From Hippopus hippopus (taxonomy: Eukaryota; Mollusca; Bivalvia; Cardiida; Cardiidae), in assembly GCA_946811185.2 (NCBI GenBank), contig OX328097.1:58309063-58373062 (forward strand): a stretch of 64,000 nt of DNA, written 5' to 3'. Positions 11,585 through 22,274 of this stretch are shown piece after piece. A program made the translations under genes and the position numbers. The notes beneath the pieces were generated by a model that was not told the origin of the DNA, did not search any database, and saw nothing but the letters and a program-made list of their open reading frames with translations. Each line of letters begins with the position of its first letter. The stretch's first letter is position 1.

Positions 11585-13920
11585 TGTTTTACCTTTGCGT
11601 TCCATGGATTACGTATTTCAGTTTTTGTTTTGGTCTAATCCTACGAGTACATCTATCTATCTATCTAAGAATCAGTTCATTTCCTGGTCTCTATATTACC
11701 TGTTCTATACAATAGAATTTGACAAATGCTAATGTTTTAGTACGTGACAAGGTGATTTGAATGGTAGGGAAAATGATGTAAATGTCAATCTCGTGAGTCA
11801 TATCACTTGTATGTTTGTTTATTATTATAATAGTCATACAGCACTGTCCCGAATCTACGTAGTTTGTACAGGATTTGATACTTCGAAAGTATTAAGAGCA
11901 CTGCTGAATACATCTGAGTGGCGCTCTGGCAAAGGTGGAGTTAACTTTTTCGCTGCCAACTAAATTGATTCGACTTTTCTCTAGGCCTTCAGTTATAGTT
12001 TCGTTGCATATGAAGGTGTTTTTTGTCAACTAATAGTACCAGGTACTAGCTCCGTTAGTCAAAGGGTGTCCGCTTGACGATATTTTTTTTTGTAAAACGC
12101 ATTTTCTCCACCAAATAATAAGCATCCATGTACAAGTGATACTTCTTACTTTTTAAACATTAAATATCTTCAGGAAAACTGTTACGGGTGAATGCTTATT
12201 CAAAAGTTAAATTTTCAGATTGACGGTGCTCTACGAGAAAGGGGTTTTTAAGGAGCTATTTAGTTTTGATGCCTTTGATCAAAATTCCCCGTAAAATACC
12301 AATAAATACAACTACATATATTTTTCTTTGCAATCTTATGAACTGTAACGCACTTTTGGGTGTTGAAATAACGGAATGGCGGTTTTGCATCTATTCTAAT
12401 TAAACCAGATATGACGTCATCAGACTGATTTGAATTCGAATCGTCGTAACTGACGCGTGTAATTGATCATGAGACATTCCCATAAGTTTTTGCAAAACTC
12501 TGGCGCTAAATCATAAAATACCTAAAATGGCTACGTAGAATTTCAAGTAAATACCATAGAAAAATATTTTTCCTACTTTTGTCGTTTTAGTGATGATTTG
12601 CTAGCTATCTGTTTGTGTAATTCAGTGAAAAATAATTTTAAAGGTTTGGAGAGATTACTAGTACTCTTGTTGCATTCACCTACCTTTAAAATGTAATTTC
12701 CAAGACTTGTCATTCGATCGAATGAGACATCATTCCTTAATACGCTGAGAAAATGGTCAGTTTTGGAAGTTAGATTTTGAGGGGCATTCTTAGAGAGCAA
12801 GTTCTCATTTTGCCACATTTTGCCAATATTTTCATATACATCCATAGATTAAACCCTAATTAGTTTCAAATATCCCCAATTTACAATTAATTTTGCGTTC
12901 ATAGGCGACATATGCATATTTGTTTCAGGCAATAATGACCTAATTAAGGTCTAGAATATTGGACGTTTACGATTTACATGGTGTGTTTTTGCCCTAGGGA
13001 TATTTTTGTAACACCTGACGGAAGTTCGGACAGTACATGACACTTCGGACGACGAACTCATACAAAAATAGGATGGACCTGCTAATAATAACTAAATTGT
13101 ACGTCGTTGTCTGGTCTATACATAGGTATTAGGGTCAGGAGAGACAGTCTGACTAAAACGGCTTTCAACTTGAATGTATTTCTTGGTATGATTCACTGAC
13201 TGATATTGTATCAGGTTCCTATGCTCGTTACCTATGTAAAGTACCGTCTACTCAGATTGACGAAAGTTAAAATTTGCCGCCAAAATAAGACAGTCATTTG
13301 GAATTATATCGGCAGACAGTGTAGGCCGATAGAAATCGAAATTTTTCTCAGATACAAATGTTTCTACATTTTCACCTCTATGATAGGTGTGTTGAACATC
13401 TCGGTGTTGCAGCAAATATCAAAAAAGGCCGTTGACATAGAATAATCTATTTTGAAACAGATGATAGCTTAACGCGAGAAGTTTCGGTGTGTGTCAGCTT
13501 GTGCAGATTAACGAGACTTATTTGGACTGATTTAGAACTTGACTAATGTCATGACTTTTCACCTGTCAAATTTTTGTATTGAACTTTTAATCGCTATTTA
13601 AAATTGCGTGTAACTGAGGGTGAATACAGTACTTTGTAATTGTTCTGCAATGCTTCAAAAATACGATGGTAACCTTGAATGAAGTCTATCTTGAGACAGA
13701 TTATACCAAAGCGAACATTTTCCTATTTGACTGAGCCGTCGCGGACTGTAACAATGATACATTTTTTCAACATTTCTGGCCTACTTAGCCAGGATTTAGC
13801 TTGTTATCCTTCCGTTTTTCAGCCGGAAGTGCAGTAACTATCACGAAGAAAATAGAATTTCGCATTGAAAAGTAGATACAAATACTGTGTAATGTAAAAT
13901 GATGAGACTTAAATAAATAC
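11585..13920. other. Gene-free, low-repeat stretch
   Basis: No member of families A-E is evident. The longest frame (12845-12573, minus, starting MDVYENIGKMWQ) has no recognised motif or splice context. I see nothing functional here. Confidence 0.4.
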
Positions 13921-13921
13921 A

Positions 13922-14165
13922 TAATGCATATCCGTGATGCATTTTACTAAGCAAGTTATATCATAATTATGGATCAACAAAATGCATTTTGTCTAACAAC
14001 CGGCTGAGTCCTGTGGTAGAATGGTCTTTGGACATACAAATAAGCGACCAATAGCAATAAGTTTCAAACCAGATCAGCCTGGGCGGACTGCGCAGGCTGG
14101 CCTGTGTCGAAACATTTTGTAGATTCATTAAACCCACCCCCACCCCATTCATAGAGCATGGCTCA
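13922..14165 (-). mobile_element. A element, left end truncated
   Basis: It begins at the GTGATGCATT segment and runs to AGAGCATGGCTC; core CAGCCTGGGCGGACTGCGC. Confidence 0.7.
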
Positions 14166-14804
14166 TTTAAAATAGAACAGAACAGAACTGTTTTATTTTA
14201 CAATGTGTGACGCTCGCCAAGGCTCGCGACATATACATGTACATGTAATTCCACCTCATTGATTTTGTAGATCCAAATTAAACCTTTCTTATGCAGATTA
14301 TCCTGTTACTGTACTAGCTAATTATATACACATCAAAGCTTTTACAAGGAAAATATCTTTCATAGAAATAATAGAAACAGTAAGGGGAAAAGTCTTTGTA
14401 ACAAACAGATATATCTAGTTATTTTTCCAACAATATTTTTAAAATCTGAACTAGATGTATTATGTCATACATTATCCTTCAACAGAAAAATAGGACTATT
14501 GCAAGACATATAAACAATAATATCACGTGACATTAAATATAGAACTATTACATAACATACAAACAGAATAGAAAAGAGCTCTAAGCTGTTTCCTTGGCTA
14601 TAAAATTAGCATTGTGAAGAGAGAGGGCGTTTTATTAAATTCGGTCATGAACTATGTGTCTATGTACCGAAAATAGATAAGAAGTGTGCAACATAAATAT
14701 TACAGCGGAATGTCTTTATTTCATTTGTGACCGAGTACTCTTTACCGCACAATCTTAATTGAAAGCGCTTCGCCCTTTCAACGAGAAAGGCTAAACTAAG
14801 GGCT

Positions 14805-14856
14805 TTTGCGGACGTCATAGAACGTGTAGTCTGATCTTGGATCTATACCGTATGCT
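14805..14856. mobile_element. C relic
   Basis: TTTTGCGGACGTCATAGAACG then GTAGTCTGATCTTGGATC; the left arm of the hairpin is deleted. Confidence 0.5.
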
Positions 14857-15335
14857 TGTTAACTCAAGCCTTTAGATTAAAAAAATAAAGGCTGATTGAG
14901 TGTTGAACAATGGGTTGTATTTCCACAGTCGAAAGAGGTCGAATTTATATATTTCATGCTGAAAGGGTAAACAATCATGCAACAACCTGCAATTATTCGT
15001 CCAAGTGACATCTTGCGATAGAGAACAATCAAACCGTTGACTGGAAATTAGTATAGCTGCAATTACTGATGTAAGCAGAACTGCTGTTTTACCACTTGTA
15101 ATGAAAAATAATCATATATTACTAGAAGACAGAGTAGCCTAATAATATGTATTAGCGTTTATGAATTCCATCAGTAGACGGCTTTTTGTCCATGTTGAGC
15201 AGTTCTTTTTGAAACTGAAATCAAAATTACTCTTTGCTATTTGTGTGTTCATGTAACCGTATTGAGTTCATAATGACTATCATCAATATGTTACAAGGAT
15301 ATTTACATTCTCGTCTGCTTTTAATTTGTTTCAGG

Positions 15336-15406
15336 AGGTGAACTAACGATGAGAATTAGGGTCTTGGTCTCTTCTGTCCGTGCTTTCAATACGGACGAGA
15401 TGAAAT
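15336..15406 (+). other. Possible small upstream exon (weak)
   Basis: A good acceptor (tttaatttgtttcag) is followed by ATG AGA ATT AGG GTC TTG GTC, and GTATGT appears 70 bases on. It would encode MRIRVLVSSVRAFNTDEM. RIRVLV loosely recalls the first strand of small GTPases, but no P-loop follows. Ending there in phase 1 would create TGA at the junction with the exon at 22216. I do not assign it. Confidence 0.12.
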
Positions 15407-15989
15407 GTATGTCTAATATAGACTTAATCTATTGAAACTGTTGCGTAAAGGACACAAATTTGAATTAGAAATCAAATAAAAATTAAGCGACAGTTAATTT
15501 TGTTAAAAGAACCCATTTTACTTTTGTATCCTAAGGAAGTGGCAAATATAACAATGTACTCGTATGAAAGATTTAAGTGAAGGACGAAGGTGATATTTAA
15601 ACCCTCAGTTTTTCCCCCATCCGCATCGCTGACCTTCGTCCCCATCTTATTCGCACAAATAAGTATTTGCTTTGATATTAAAGCTATTTCAACGATAGAA
15701 TAACTGAAAGGTACCTTCATAATACTATAGTACAGTGGAACAGGGTATTAAACACAATTTAAAAAATCTAATCAATGTCACCGCGAAATAAACAAAGAAC
15801 GTGTTAAAAAGCACTGTTTAGAGATCTTCAACGACTTTTAGCGTATTGAAGGGAAATGCACATGTGGCTTAAGGAGAAATTGCTTGCGATAAGCATATCT
15901 CCTTTTCCAAAAATGTTTTCAAAAATTAAATCTGAATTGATGTTAATGATTCATATTTTACGATGTTATTTGAAAGACATCCAGTTCCG

Positions 15990-16265
15990 AGCCAAGTACC
16001 TCAATCAATAACATAGTGGGCTTGAAACCAGCGTGCTGGAGGTTCAAAATCCCCAGCTGGACCAAGTTCTTTCAGAGGATTGATGATAGTCAATGTTGAT
16101 TGCCGTAGGATTCATTCCTTTTTCACCACTGATCATTGTCTCGTTACAGACGTGTAAAAGCAACAAGTGGCTTTGGAAGAACAGTGTGTGAGGTACTGTT
16201 AAAAGAAATTTCAGGAAGGCATGGATAGGTGCACAGGCCGCTGCAATATATATATGAATAACTGA
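15990..16265 (+). mobile_element. SINE with the CACTGATCATT body
   Basis: GGAGGTTCAAAATCCCC, AGGATTCATTCC, CACTGATCATTGTC, AAGGCATGGATAGGTGCAC; ends in a TA repeat. Confidence 0.65.
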
Positions 16266-16532
16266 ACTTATGATAAAAACACCATAGAAACAAACAAAAG
16301 TCGTCCAGTGCAAATTTATTTCAGCATTAATTGATAAATCAAGAAAAGTAGTCCCGCTGTTTAACTCCACTCAAACACGAATTCAGTAGCATAGTTTATC
16401 ACCTGGCATGCAGGATTGACCCATATATGATGCGCCTTTGTTTACAATCTGTCATTTTAAACAGTGCAGAATTTTCATGTATGCCTGGGGTCAAAACTGA
16501 TGTTACATATATAGTGTACGGCTTTTGCTCCA

Positions 16533-16763
16533 GTAACTCTTTACCATACAATCTCGTGTTTTAACGATCGTGACAGAGGGGTCTTTATGAAAACATTGTG
16601 GGGAAAAGAGAAAATGCTGGTAACCAGCATTTTCTCCTTTACTAACAATGTTTTCAAAAGCCCTCTCAGAGACAAATCTCGTCACTCGAGCATCATTGTA
16701 TTTGTCGTCTGCAACAGCTTTGGGTTTTGGGAAGTCAAAAATTTTGTCGTTTGTCAAAGAGTC
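16533..16763 (-). mobile_element. D element, full length
   Basis: AACTCTTTACCATACAATC to GTCGTTTGTCAAAGAG; long hairpin with GCTGGTAACCAGC loop. Confidence 0.8.
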
Positions 16764-17042
16764 TGTGTAAAAATGCTTTTGCATTGTCGACCACTTCAAT
16801 CTATGACATTTCACTTGTGAGCTCTTCCGCGCCCTCAGAACTGCAGTAAGACACAGAGACTTCAATACGAGTTAGTTGAAAATAAGAACTCGAATTATAC
16901 TTAAACCTGCTTATTTCTACAATTTCATCTGAAAATAAAAATGTAGATGAAGTTGAAATATGGTAAGGTCAAATCATTAATTCTTTACCAAACGACCAAA
17001 TTTGAGACCTATCCAGTAGGAAAGAACTGGCAGATAACAAAT

Positions 17043-17203
17043 TATTAGATGGCTGAAATTATGACGTTTGTTTTTGAAAGGGTAGAAAACATTGTGGGAA
17101 CAGGAAAAGTAACTAGCACTTTCTCCTTTTCTCACTGTTTTTTAATTTAATATATATATTCAGGGTCATTTAAATTCGGGATTGTGCGGTAAAAGGTTAA
17201 GTT
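17043..17203 (+). mobile_element. D element, degraded
   Basis: GTAGAAAACATTGTGGGAAC; hairpin right arm poor; ends ATTGTGCGGTAAAAGGTTAA. Confidence 0.65.
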
Positions 17204-17714
17204 AGCAACTTACAGGACCTACAGTTCTATAGTTTGAATTTTCTGGCGATTGTCATCTATGGAGGTTTTTGGGGACAAATTTTAAGAACTTGTTGCTTAG
17301 AAACACAAGGCTTGAGAATGGTGTTTAACTGTTATATGGTAACTTCATAATTTAGAATTAGAATTCATCATTGTAACTGTGCCCCTCTGGGTTAAAAAAA
17401 AAAAACGATCCTGAGGGCACAGTGAGTCACACGGGAGATGTTTTACGGATCCTCTTGCCGGCATCTACAAGGATATCATATTTTGTAGTTTTTATTCCCC
17501 CATTAAAAAGAGCTTAAATTTGACCAAAAGTCCTGTTTATTTTTGGTTTGCAAAAGAAAACAGCATGGAAACGACCTTTAAGAAACAGAGAAGAAAATGG
17601 CTGGGTTCAAATTCGACAAAAGAAAAAAAAAAAATGCTATGCCTGCAGTTTCTTGAATAATTCAACGATTTATATCAAGTAACATCTGTTTACCCTTTTG
17701 GTAATTATCACAAC

Positions 17715-17797
17715 ATGATTTGCTTTTGCGGACACCTTAGATCCAAGATCAGACTGCACATAACGTGCAGTCTGATCTTGGACCTACACTGTCTGAT
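17715..17797. mobile_element. C hairpin
   Basis: GCGGACACCTTAGATCC / GGACCTACACTGTCTGAT. Confidence 0.7.
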
Positions 17798-18017
17798 ATT
17801 TCGTGAAATATTGCCGCCATAGAAGCTCTTACATTGAAATATGCATTTTCAAAGTTTTATTCTTGATTGAAACTTTGAATTTCAGTTATTTAGCGCGCCA
17901 AGGGTCGGTGCATATCGATGTTAAAATCTTCCCTGATTTATGTACTTTTCAAAAGGACGTGACCTTGACATTTCCTTTGCCTTACAGCGTTGTTTGATGA
18001 TGTTTTTTCTCGTCTAA

Positions 18018-18237
18018 CTCTTTACCAAACGGCAAAACCTTCGACTTGTCCAAGTTAAAGCATTTGCAGACGACAAATTGAATGCGGCTCAAATTGTGTG
18101 ATTCGTCTTTGAAAGGATAGAAAACTTTGTGGAAAACGGAGAAAATGCTGGCAGCATTTTCTTCTCTTTCCACAATGTTTTCAAAATTCTTGTACTTGAA
18201 GGTCGATAAAACTTGGGATTATTCGGCAAATGGTAAA
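18018..18237 (+). mobile_element. D element, full length
   Basis: AACTCTTTACCAAACGGC to ATTCGGCAAATGGTAAAC. Confidence 0.8.
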
Positions 18238-18469
18238 CTCTTTTACAAACTGGAACAATTATGTGTAATGGCCAACATACCATACTCGTAAACATTATTA
18301 AATCATAATTTTATATGGTATGTAGATTTGCCATCGTACCATATTCTAAATATTGTTAAAATAGGAGAAACTGTCTTTAATGAGAAATTTATTCACAAAC
18401 ACAGGCCTACCATGATGCTTTCTTTTAACCATTATCATATGTGAAAGTCATCAGTATCAATTATAGAAG

Positions 18470-18560
18470 TTCCAGGAATCCATGAATAGGTGAACTCGCC
18501 GCCGTGATTCAATCGAGACAGGAATTAAAAACGCCGTAAAACACCAAATAAGCAACCATA
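18470..18560 (+). mobile_element. SINE tail fragment
   Basis: CAGGAATCCATGAATAGGTG, GCCGTGATTCAATCG, AACGCCGTAAAACACC. Confidence 0.5.
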
Positions 18561-18716
18561 CCTAAGAATAGTCTTATAGTCTTAGTCTCATGAATGTTTA
18601 AATTTGGAAGTTACGGAAGTTCTGATTGGCTAATTCCCTGAATGGTTTAGCCAATCAGAAATTACTTTACTTTCTAAATCTAGACTAAGAATAGAATATT
18701 TGGTGAATATGGACTC
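18561..18716. mobile_element. E element
   Basis: AAGAATAGTCTTATAG to TGGTGAATATGGACTC; inverted TTCTGATTGGCTAA / TAGCCAATCAGAA. Confidence 0.68.
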
Positions 18717-19088
18717 TGATTGTACAAAGAAGAGTGAGTACAAACTCAACCAAGATGGAAACGATAAGCCTGGGCTTTCTTGAATAATTTAACGATTTAT
18801 ATCAAGTAACCTGAAGATAGACATCTAAAGTTTGATGCATATCATTTCTACCGCGATTCTTGTTCTTTTTCGAGGACATGACCTTGAACATAGTTTTTTT
18901 TTTGCCTTGCGGTGTCACGTTGTCGATGTCCCGAAAGCGCCAAATACTGCTAAATGATAAGAACAGTTTTAGTTTTATCGAACGTTTACGATTTCAGGTT
19001 CGTTTTAGCCAGGGCTAATGTATTATTCTACTAAAATTAACATGTAGATCTTATACATAAATACATTTGTCAATATTGTAGTCTATAT

Positions 19089-19349
19089 GGCTCCCAACAC
19101 GCGAAAAGGGGTACTCGGACATTTGCGTAAAGTGTCGTCTCGGATCAGCCTGCGCAGTCCGCGCAGGCTAATCCGAGACGGCACTTTACGACTACATTAG
19201 ATTTTGTGCTACAGTAGACTTGTGCAAAACAGAAAATTACATAAAAACGGAAAGTGTCGTTTCGGATTAGCCTGCGCGGACTGCGCAGGCTGATCCGAGA
19301 CGACACTTTACGCAAATGTCCGAATGCCCCTTTTCGCATGTTGCAGCCC
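19089..19349 (-). mobile_element. B element, full length
   Basis: GGCTCCCAACACGCG to CGCATGTTGCAGCC; two palindromes (CCTGCGCAGTCCGCGCAGG and CCTGCGCGGACTGCGCAGG); target TATAT/CATATA. Confidence 0.85.
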
Positions 19350-19521
19350 ATATAGAGCATTTCATTCATTTGCCGCTAAGTTTGTAACGGTTGTCTGTTG
19401 CTTCAAAAGAATTGTTTGTTGAAATGCACTTTCACTTAGATTGACTTAATAAGGGAAAAACAGAATATTTTTAAGGTGATTGTGCAAAAAAAAAAAGAGA
19501 GAATACAAAAGACTGTTAGAT

Positions 19522-19574
19522 AATCTAGTGTAGATCAGTGTGCACATTCTGTGCAATCGATCTTGATCTACATT
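19522..19574. mobile_element. C relic
   Basis: TAGTGTAGATCAG then GTGCAATCGATCTTGATC; hairpin shortened. Confidence 0.5.
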
Positions 19575-19848
19575 GTCGACAAAACACCGACAGTTGCCCT
19601 TGACACCTTGAAAGCTAAGAAAAGGTTTAACTTGTCCTTAAGTGGGACAGTTTCTGTCCTTATTTCTATTTTTATTGAAATTTTGCCTATATTTAATAAA
19701 GTACACAAAAGAATTCTGCTTTTAAGATAGATAAGGTCTTTCAAAACATTTTTTTAATATATGTAGATTCAGAATTTTGATATTTCCTGTATAGGATTTC
19801 AGTCTACATGTAAGCCCTCTTTATTGTGAATAGTTCCCTCGGTAACAA

Positions 19849-20061
19849 TTAACCTTCAGGCTGCTTAGCGCGACTCACTGACCTTTTGCGGACAGTGTAG
19901 ATCAAGATCAGACTGCACAGAACGTGCAGTCTGATCTTGGATCAACACTGTCCGATAAGGAGATATTTTCAATCCCAAAATATAAATTGAACTGACATTA
20001 TTCAGGTTTTTACTATCGCCTTGACAGTTTCATTTCATTTATTTAGTAGGATACGAGTTAA
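19849..20061 (+). mobile_element. C element, full length
   Basis: TTAACCTTCAGGCTGCTTAG to TTAGTAGGATACGAGTTAA. Confidence 0.83.
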
Positions 20062-20227
20062 GTTTACAAAGCATCGTGACAGAAAGAAGTTGGTATTTCA
20101 CCATTCACCTGACAAAAATGCTCTTACCTGCTTCTGTAGGGTAGCTCAGTGATTCGTTTTGGTATTGTAATCCACGGATAGTCATGGAGCAATGACTTGT
20201 TTAACTCTTCCGCTGCCAGCTTCAACC

Positions 20228-20434
20228 TTAACCTGCTAAATAACTTAAATGGAACTTCCAGGCCGATAAAAATAAATCCAAAATGTTGCTGTTTGAAAGT
20301 TACTTTTTGGGGAAAAATGTCTCCTCACCGGACAGTGTAGATCCAAGATCAGACTGCACGTTCTGTGCAGTCTGATCTTGATCTTCACTGTCCGCAAAAG
20401 GTCCTTGAGTCGCGCTTAGAAGCCTAGGGGTTAA
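20228..20434 (-). mobile_element. C element, full length
   Basis: TTAACCTGCTAAATAA to AAGCCTAGGGGTTAA; faces the copy at 19849. Confidence 0.82.
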
Positions 20435-20516
20435 TTGATTAGACTCTTCTCCGATGTTTAAAAGTATCTTTCCATGGAAACTGAAGACAATCATGCTGAA
20501 AGTTTAGCATCGCATA

Positions 20517-20584
20517 GCGGACGGTGTAGATCCAAGATCAGACTGCACGTTTTGTGCAGTCTGATCTTGATCTACACCGTCCGC
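20517..20584. mobile_element. C hairpin, nearly perfect
   Basis: GCGGACGGTGTAGATCC / GATCTACACCGTCCGC: compensated G/C changes keep both arms paired. Confidence 0.78.
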
Positions 20585-20617
20585 AAAAGCTATCCAAGGC
20601 GACATTGGCAGTGACAT

Positions 20618-20830
20618 GGTAAACTCCACCAGGCGACAAAAGTTTAGACTTGTACAAACTGAGACCATTTGCAGATGATAAAGTAAATGTGGCTTAAATA
20701 ATAGAATTTACCCCTGTAGAGTGGAAAACACTGTGAGAGAAGGAGAAAATTCTGGTTATCAGCATTTTCTCTTTTATGCACGATGTTTCCAAAAGCTGTA
20801 CTCTACAGATTCGTGAAAGCACCAATAGGT
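20618..20830 (+). mobile_element. D element
   Basis: GGCGACAAAAGTTTAGACTTG through the hairpin GAGAAAATTCTGGTTATCAG; right end eroded. Confidence 0.7.
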
Positions 20831-21191
20831 CTAGTCTTTACCAAACATCAAACCTTTACATATGTTCAACATTACGATACAACCATACTCGTTTTCAGCC
20901 GATTTTTAGCCAGTTTCATCCTTATTTTACGAAACTATAATCATTCTTGTATCTTCATGCCAAATGTTGCCCCTAACGTTTGCAAGGTTGCACAGATTAA
21001 GGCGGATAGAAAATGCATTTCATTTTCTTGAGGCCTTCAAAGAAATCACTGTTGTCGCCTCCGGTTTTAAATCGAAAACAAATCCCTTGAGTTTTTCTAT
21101 CCCTTACACCATATGTATTGGTAATTCATCTATGTTTGCACAGCTGAGCCGTTCTACACACTTTCAAGTTTTAGCAGATTTTTTTTTTCCT

Positions 21192-21391
21192 CTCTAGCTG
21201 TAAGGATGTATGTCTGAAGGCATTTGCAGACAACATATCACATGTACTTCAAATTGTGACATTCTCTTTTAAAGGGTAGAGAATATTGTGGGAAATGGAG
21301 AAAGTGTTAGTTACCTATTTCCACAATAATTTTAAAAGACTTCTTCCTCAGGGTCTTAAAAACACGGTATTGTTTTGTAAAGGGTTAAGAG
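21192..21391 (+). mobile_element. D element
   Basis: GGCATTTGCAGACAACATATC; hairpin shortened (GTTAGTTACC); ends TTTGTAAAGGGTTAAG. Confidence 0.72.
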
Positions 21392-21534
21392 ATGCATATT
21401 GCGTCCTTTTTTGTTCGTTTGGTACCATTTGAAGTACAGTCTAACCTGCATTAAGCAAGTATCTAGGGGACACTAAAAAAAAGTGTTCACTTAGGACAGG
21501 TGCTTGCTTAATACAACTCTTGATAGTAACAATA

Positions 21535-21887
21535 AAGGCCAAAAGTAAACAAAGCGGGTGTTTAAATGCATTTGAATTTATATTATACCATTTAAAAGTA
21601 TGGAAATTATTGTGAAGATGACAATCTGTCATTGTACGGTCGGTCCAAGTGTTAGTCGCTGACAGAAAAATTAATTTCAAAACTAGGTTAAAACCTGCCA
21701 GGTAGCTGTGTCTTTTGTTTACTTTTTGCCTGATTTAAAATTCTTTTTTTTTCTGCCAGCGACTTACACATGGCCCAACCACACAATAACAGACTGTCAT
21801 CTCCACAATATTTTCCATACTTTTAAATGGCATGATTTAATTTAAATGTATTATGACACCTGCTTTGATATTTTGGCTTTTACTTAA
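21535..21887. mobile_element. Foldback element, ~135-bp imperfect arms
   Basis: The left arm 21535-21667 and right arm 21751-21887 are inverted copies sharing, for example, CCATTTAAAAGTATGGAAA and AGTCGCTG(A/G)CAGAA, around an ~85-bp spacer. A small separate hairpin (about 21450-21515) lies just outside. A C element (21893) starts right after the right arm. Confidence 0.6.
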
Positions 21888-21892
21888 CCTTA

Positions 21893-22081
21893 TCCGGCTA
21901 AATAAGTGAAATGAAACAAATAAAAACCCAAATTTTGCTATTACAAAGGTCTTTTTATGGGGGGAAATATGCCTGCATCAGACAGTGTAGATTGAAGATC
22001 AGACTTCACGTCCTGCGCTGTCTAATCTTGATCTACATTGTCTGCAAAATGTCAGTGAGATGCGCTTAGCAGCACAGTTAA
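21893..22081 (-). mobile_element. C element, 135 bp upstream of the Rho-like exon
   Basis: TTAACCTTATCCGGCTAAA to GCGCTTAGCAGCACAGTTAA; the hairpin has several mismatches (GTCCTGCGCTG). Confidence 0.78.
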
Positions 22082-22215
22082 TATATATACCTTTTAAACA
22101 AAGGTTTTTAAGACAGGTTTTACTGATTGAAATATTGGTCGTTACTGTTAATGACTATCTTATGTCTGCTGAAATATTCTGCAGAATTCCTTCAGCCTCT
22201 TTTTGTCTATTCCAG

Positions 22216-22274
22216 GATCGATAGAGCTACTAGGCAAACAGTACAACTTGCAGATGATTGACACACTGGACAAG
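22216..22274 (+). CDS. Rho-like GTPase internal exon (beta-2/beta-3, switch II start)
   Basis: The exon is 59 bp. It follows a pyrimidine-rich acceptor (ttttgtctattccag) and ends at the donor AAG|gtacgtg. The first two bases complete a codon begun in an earlier exon, so that exon must end in phase 1. The 19 whole codons read SIELLGKQYNLQMIDTLDK. The boundary right after the position of the catalytic Gln is where I recall Cdc42/Rac genes also having an intron. Confidence 0.75.

Noticed and set aside
12573..12845. 90-codon minus-strand frame starting MDVYENIGKMWQ
   Set aside because: No family match that I recognise and no neighbouring exon; length is not beyond chance in AT-rich DNA.
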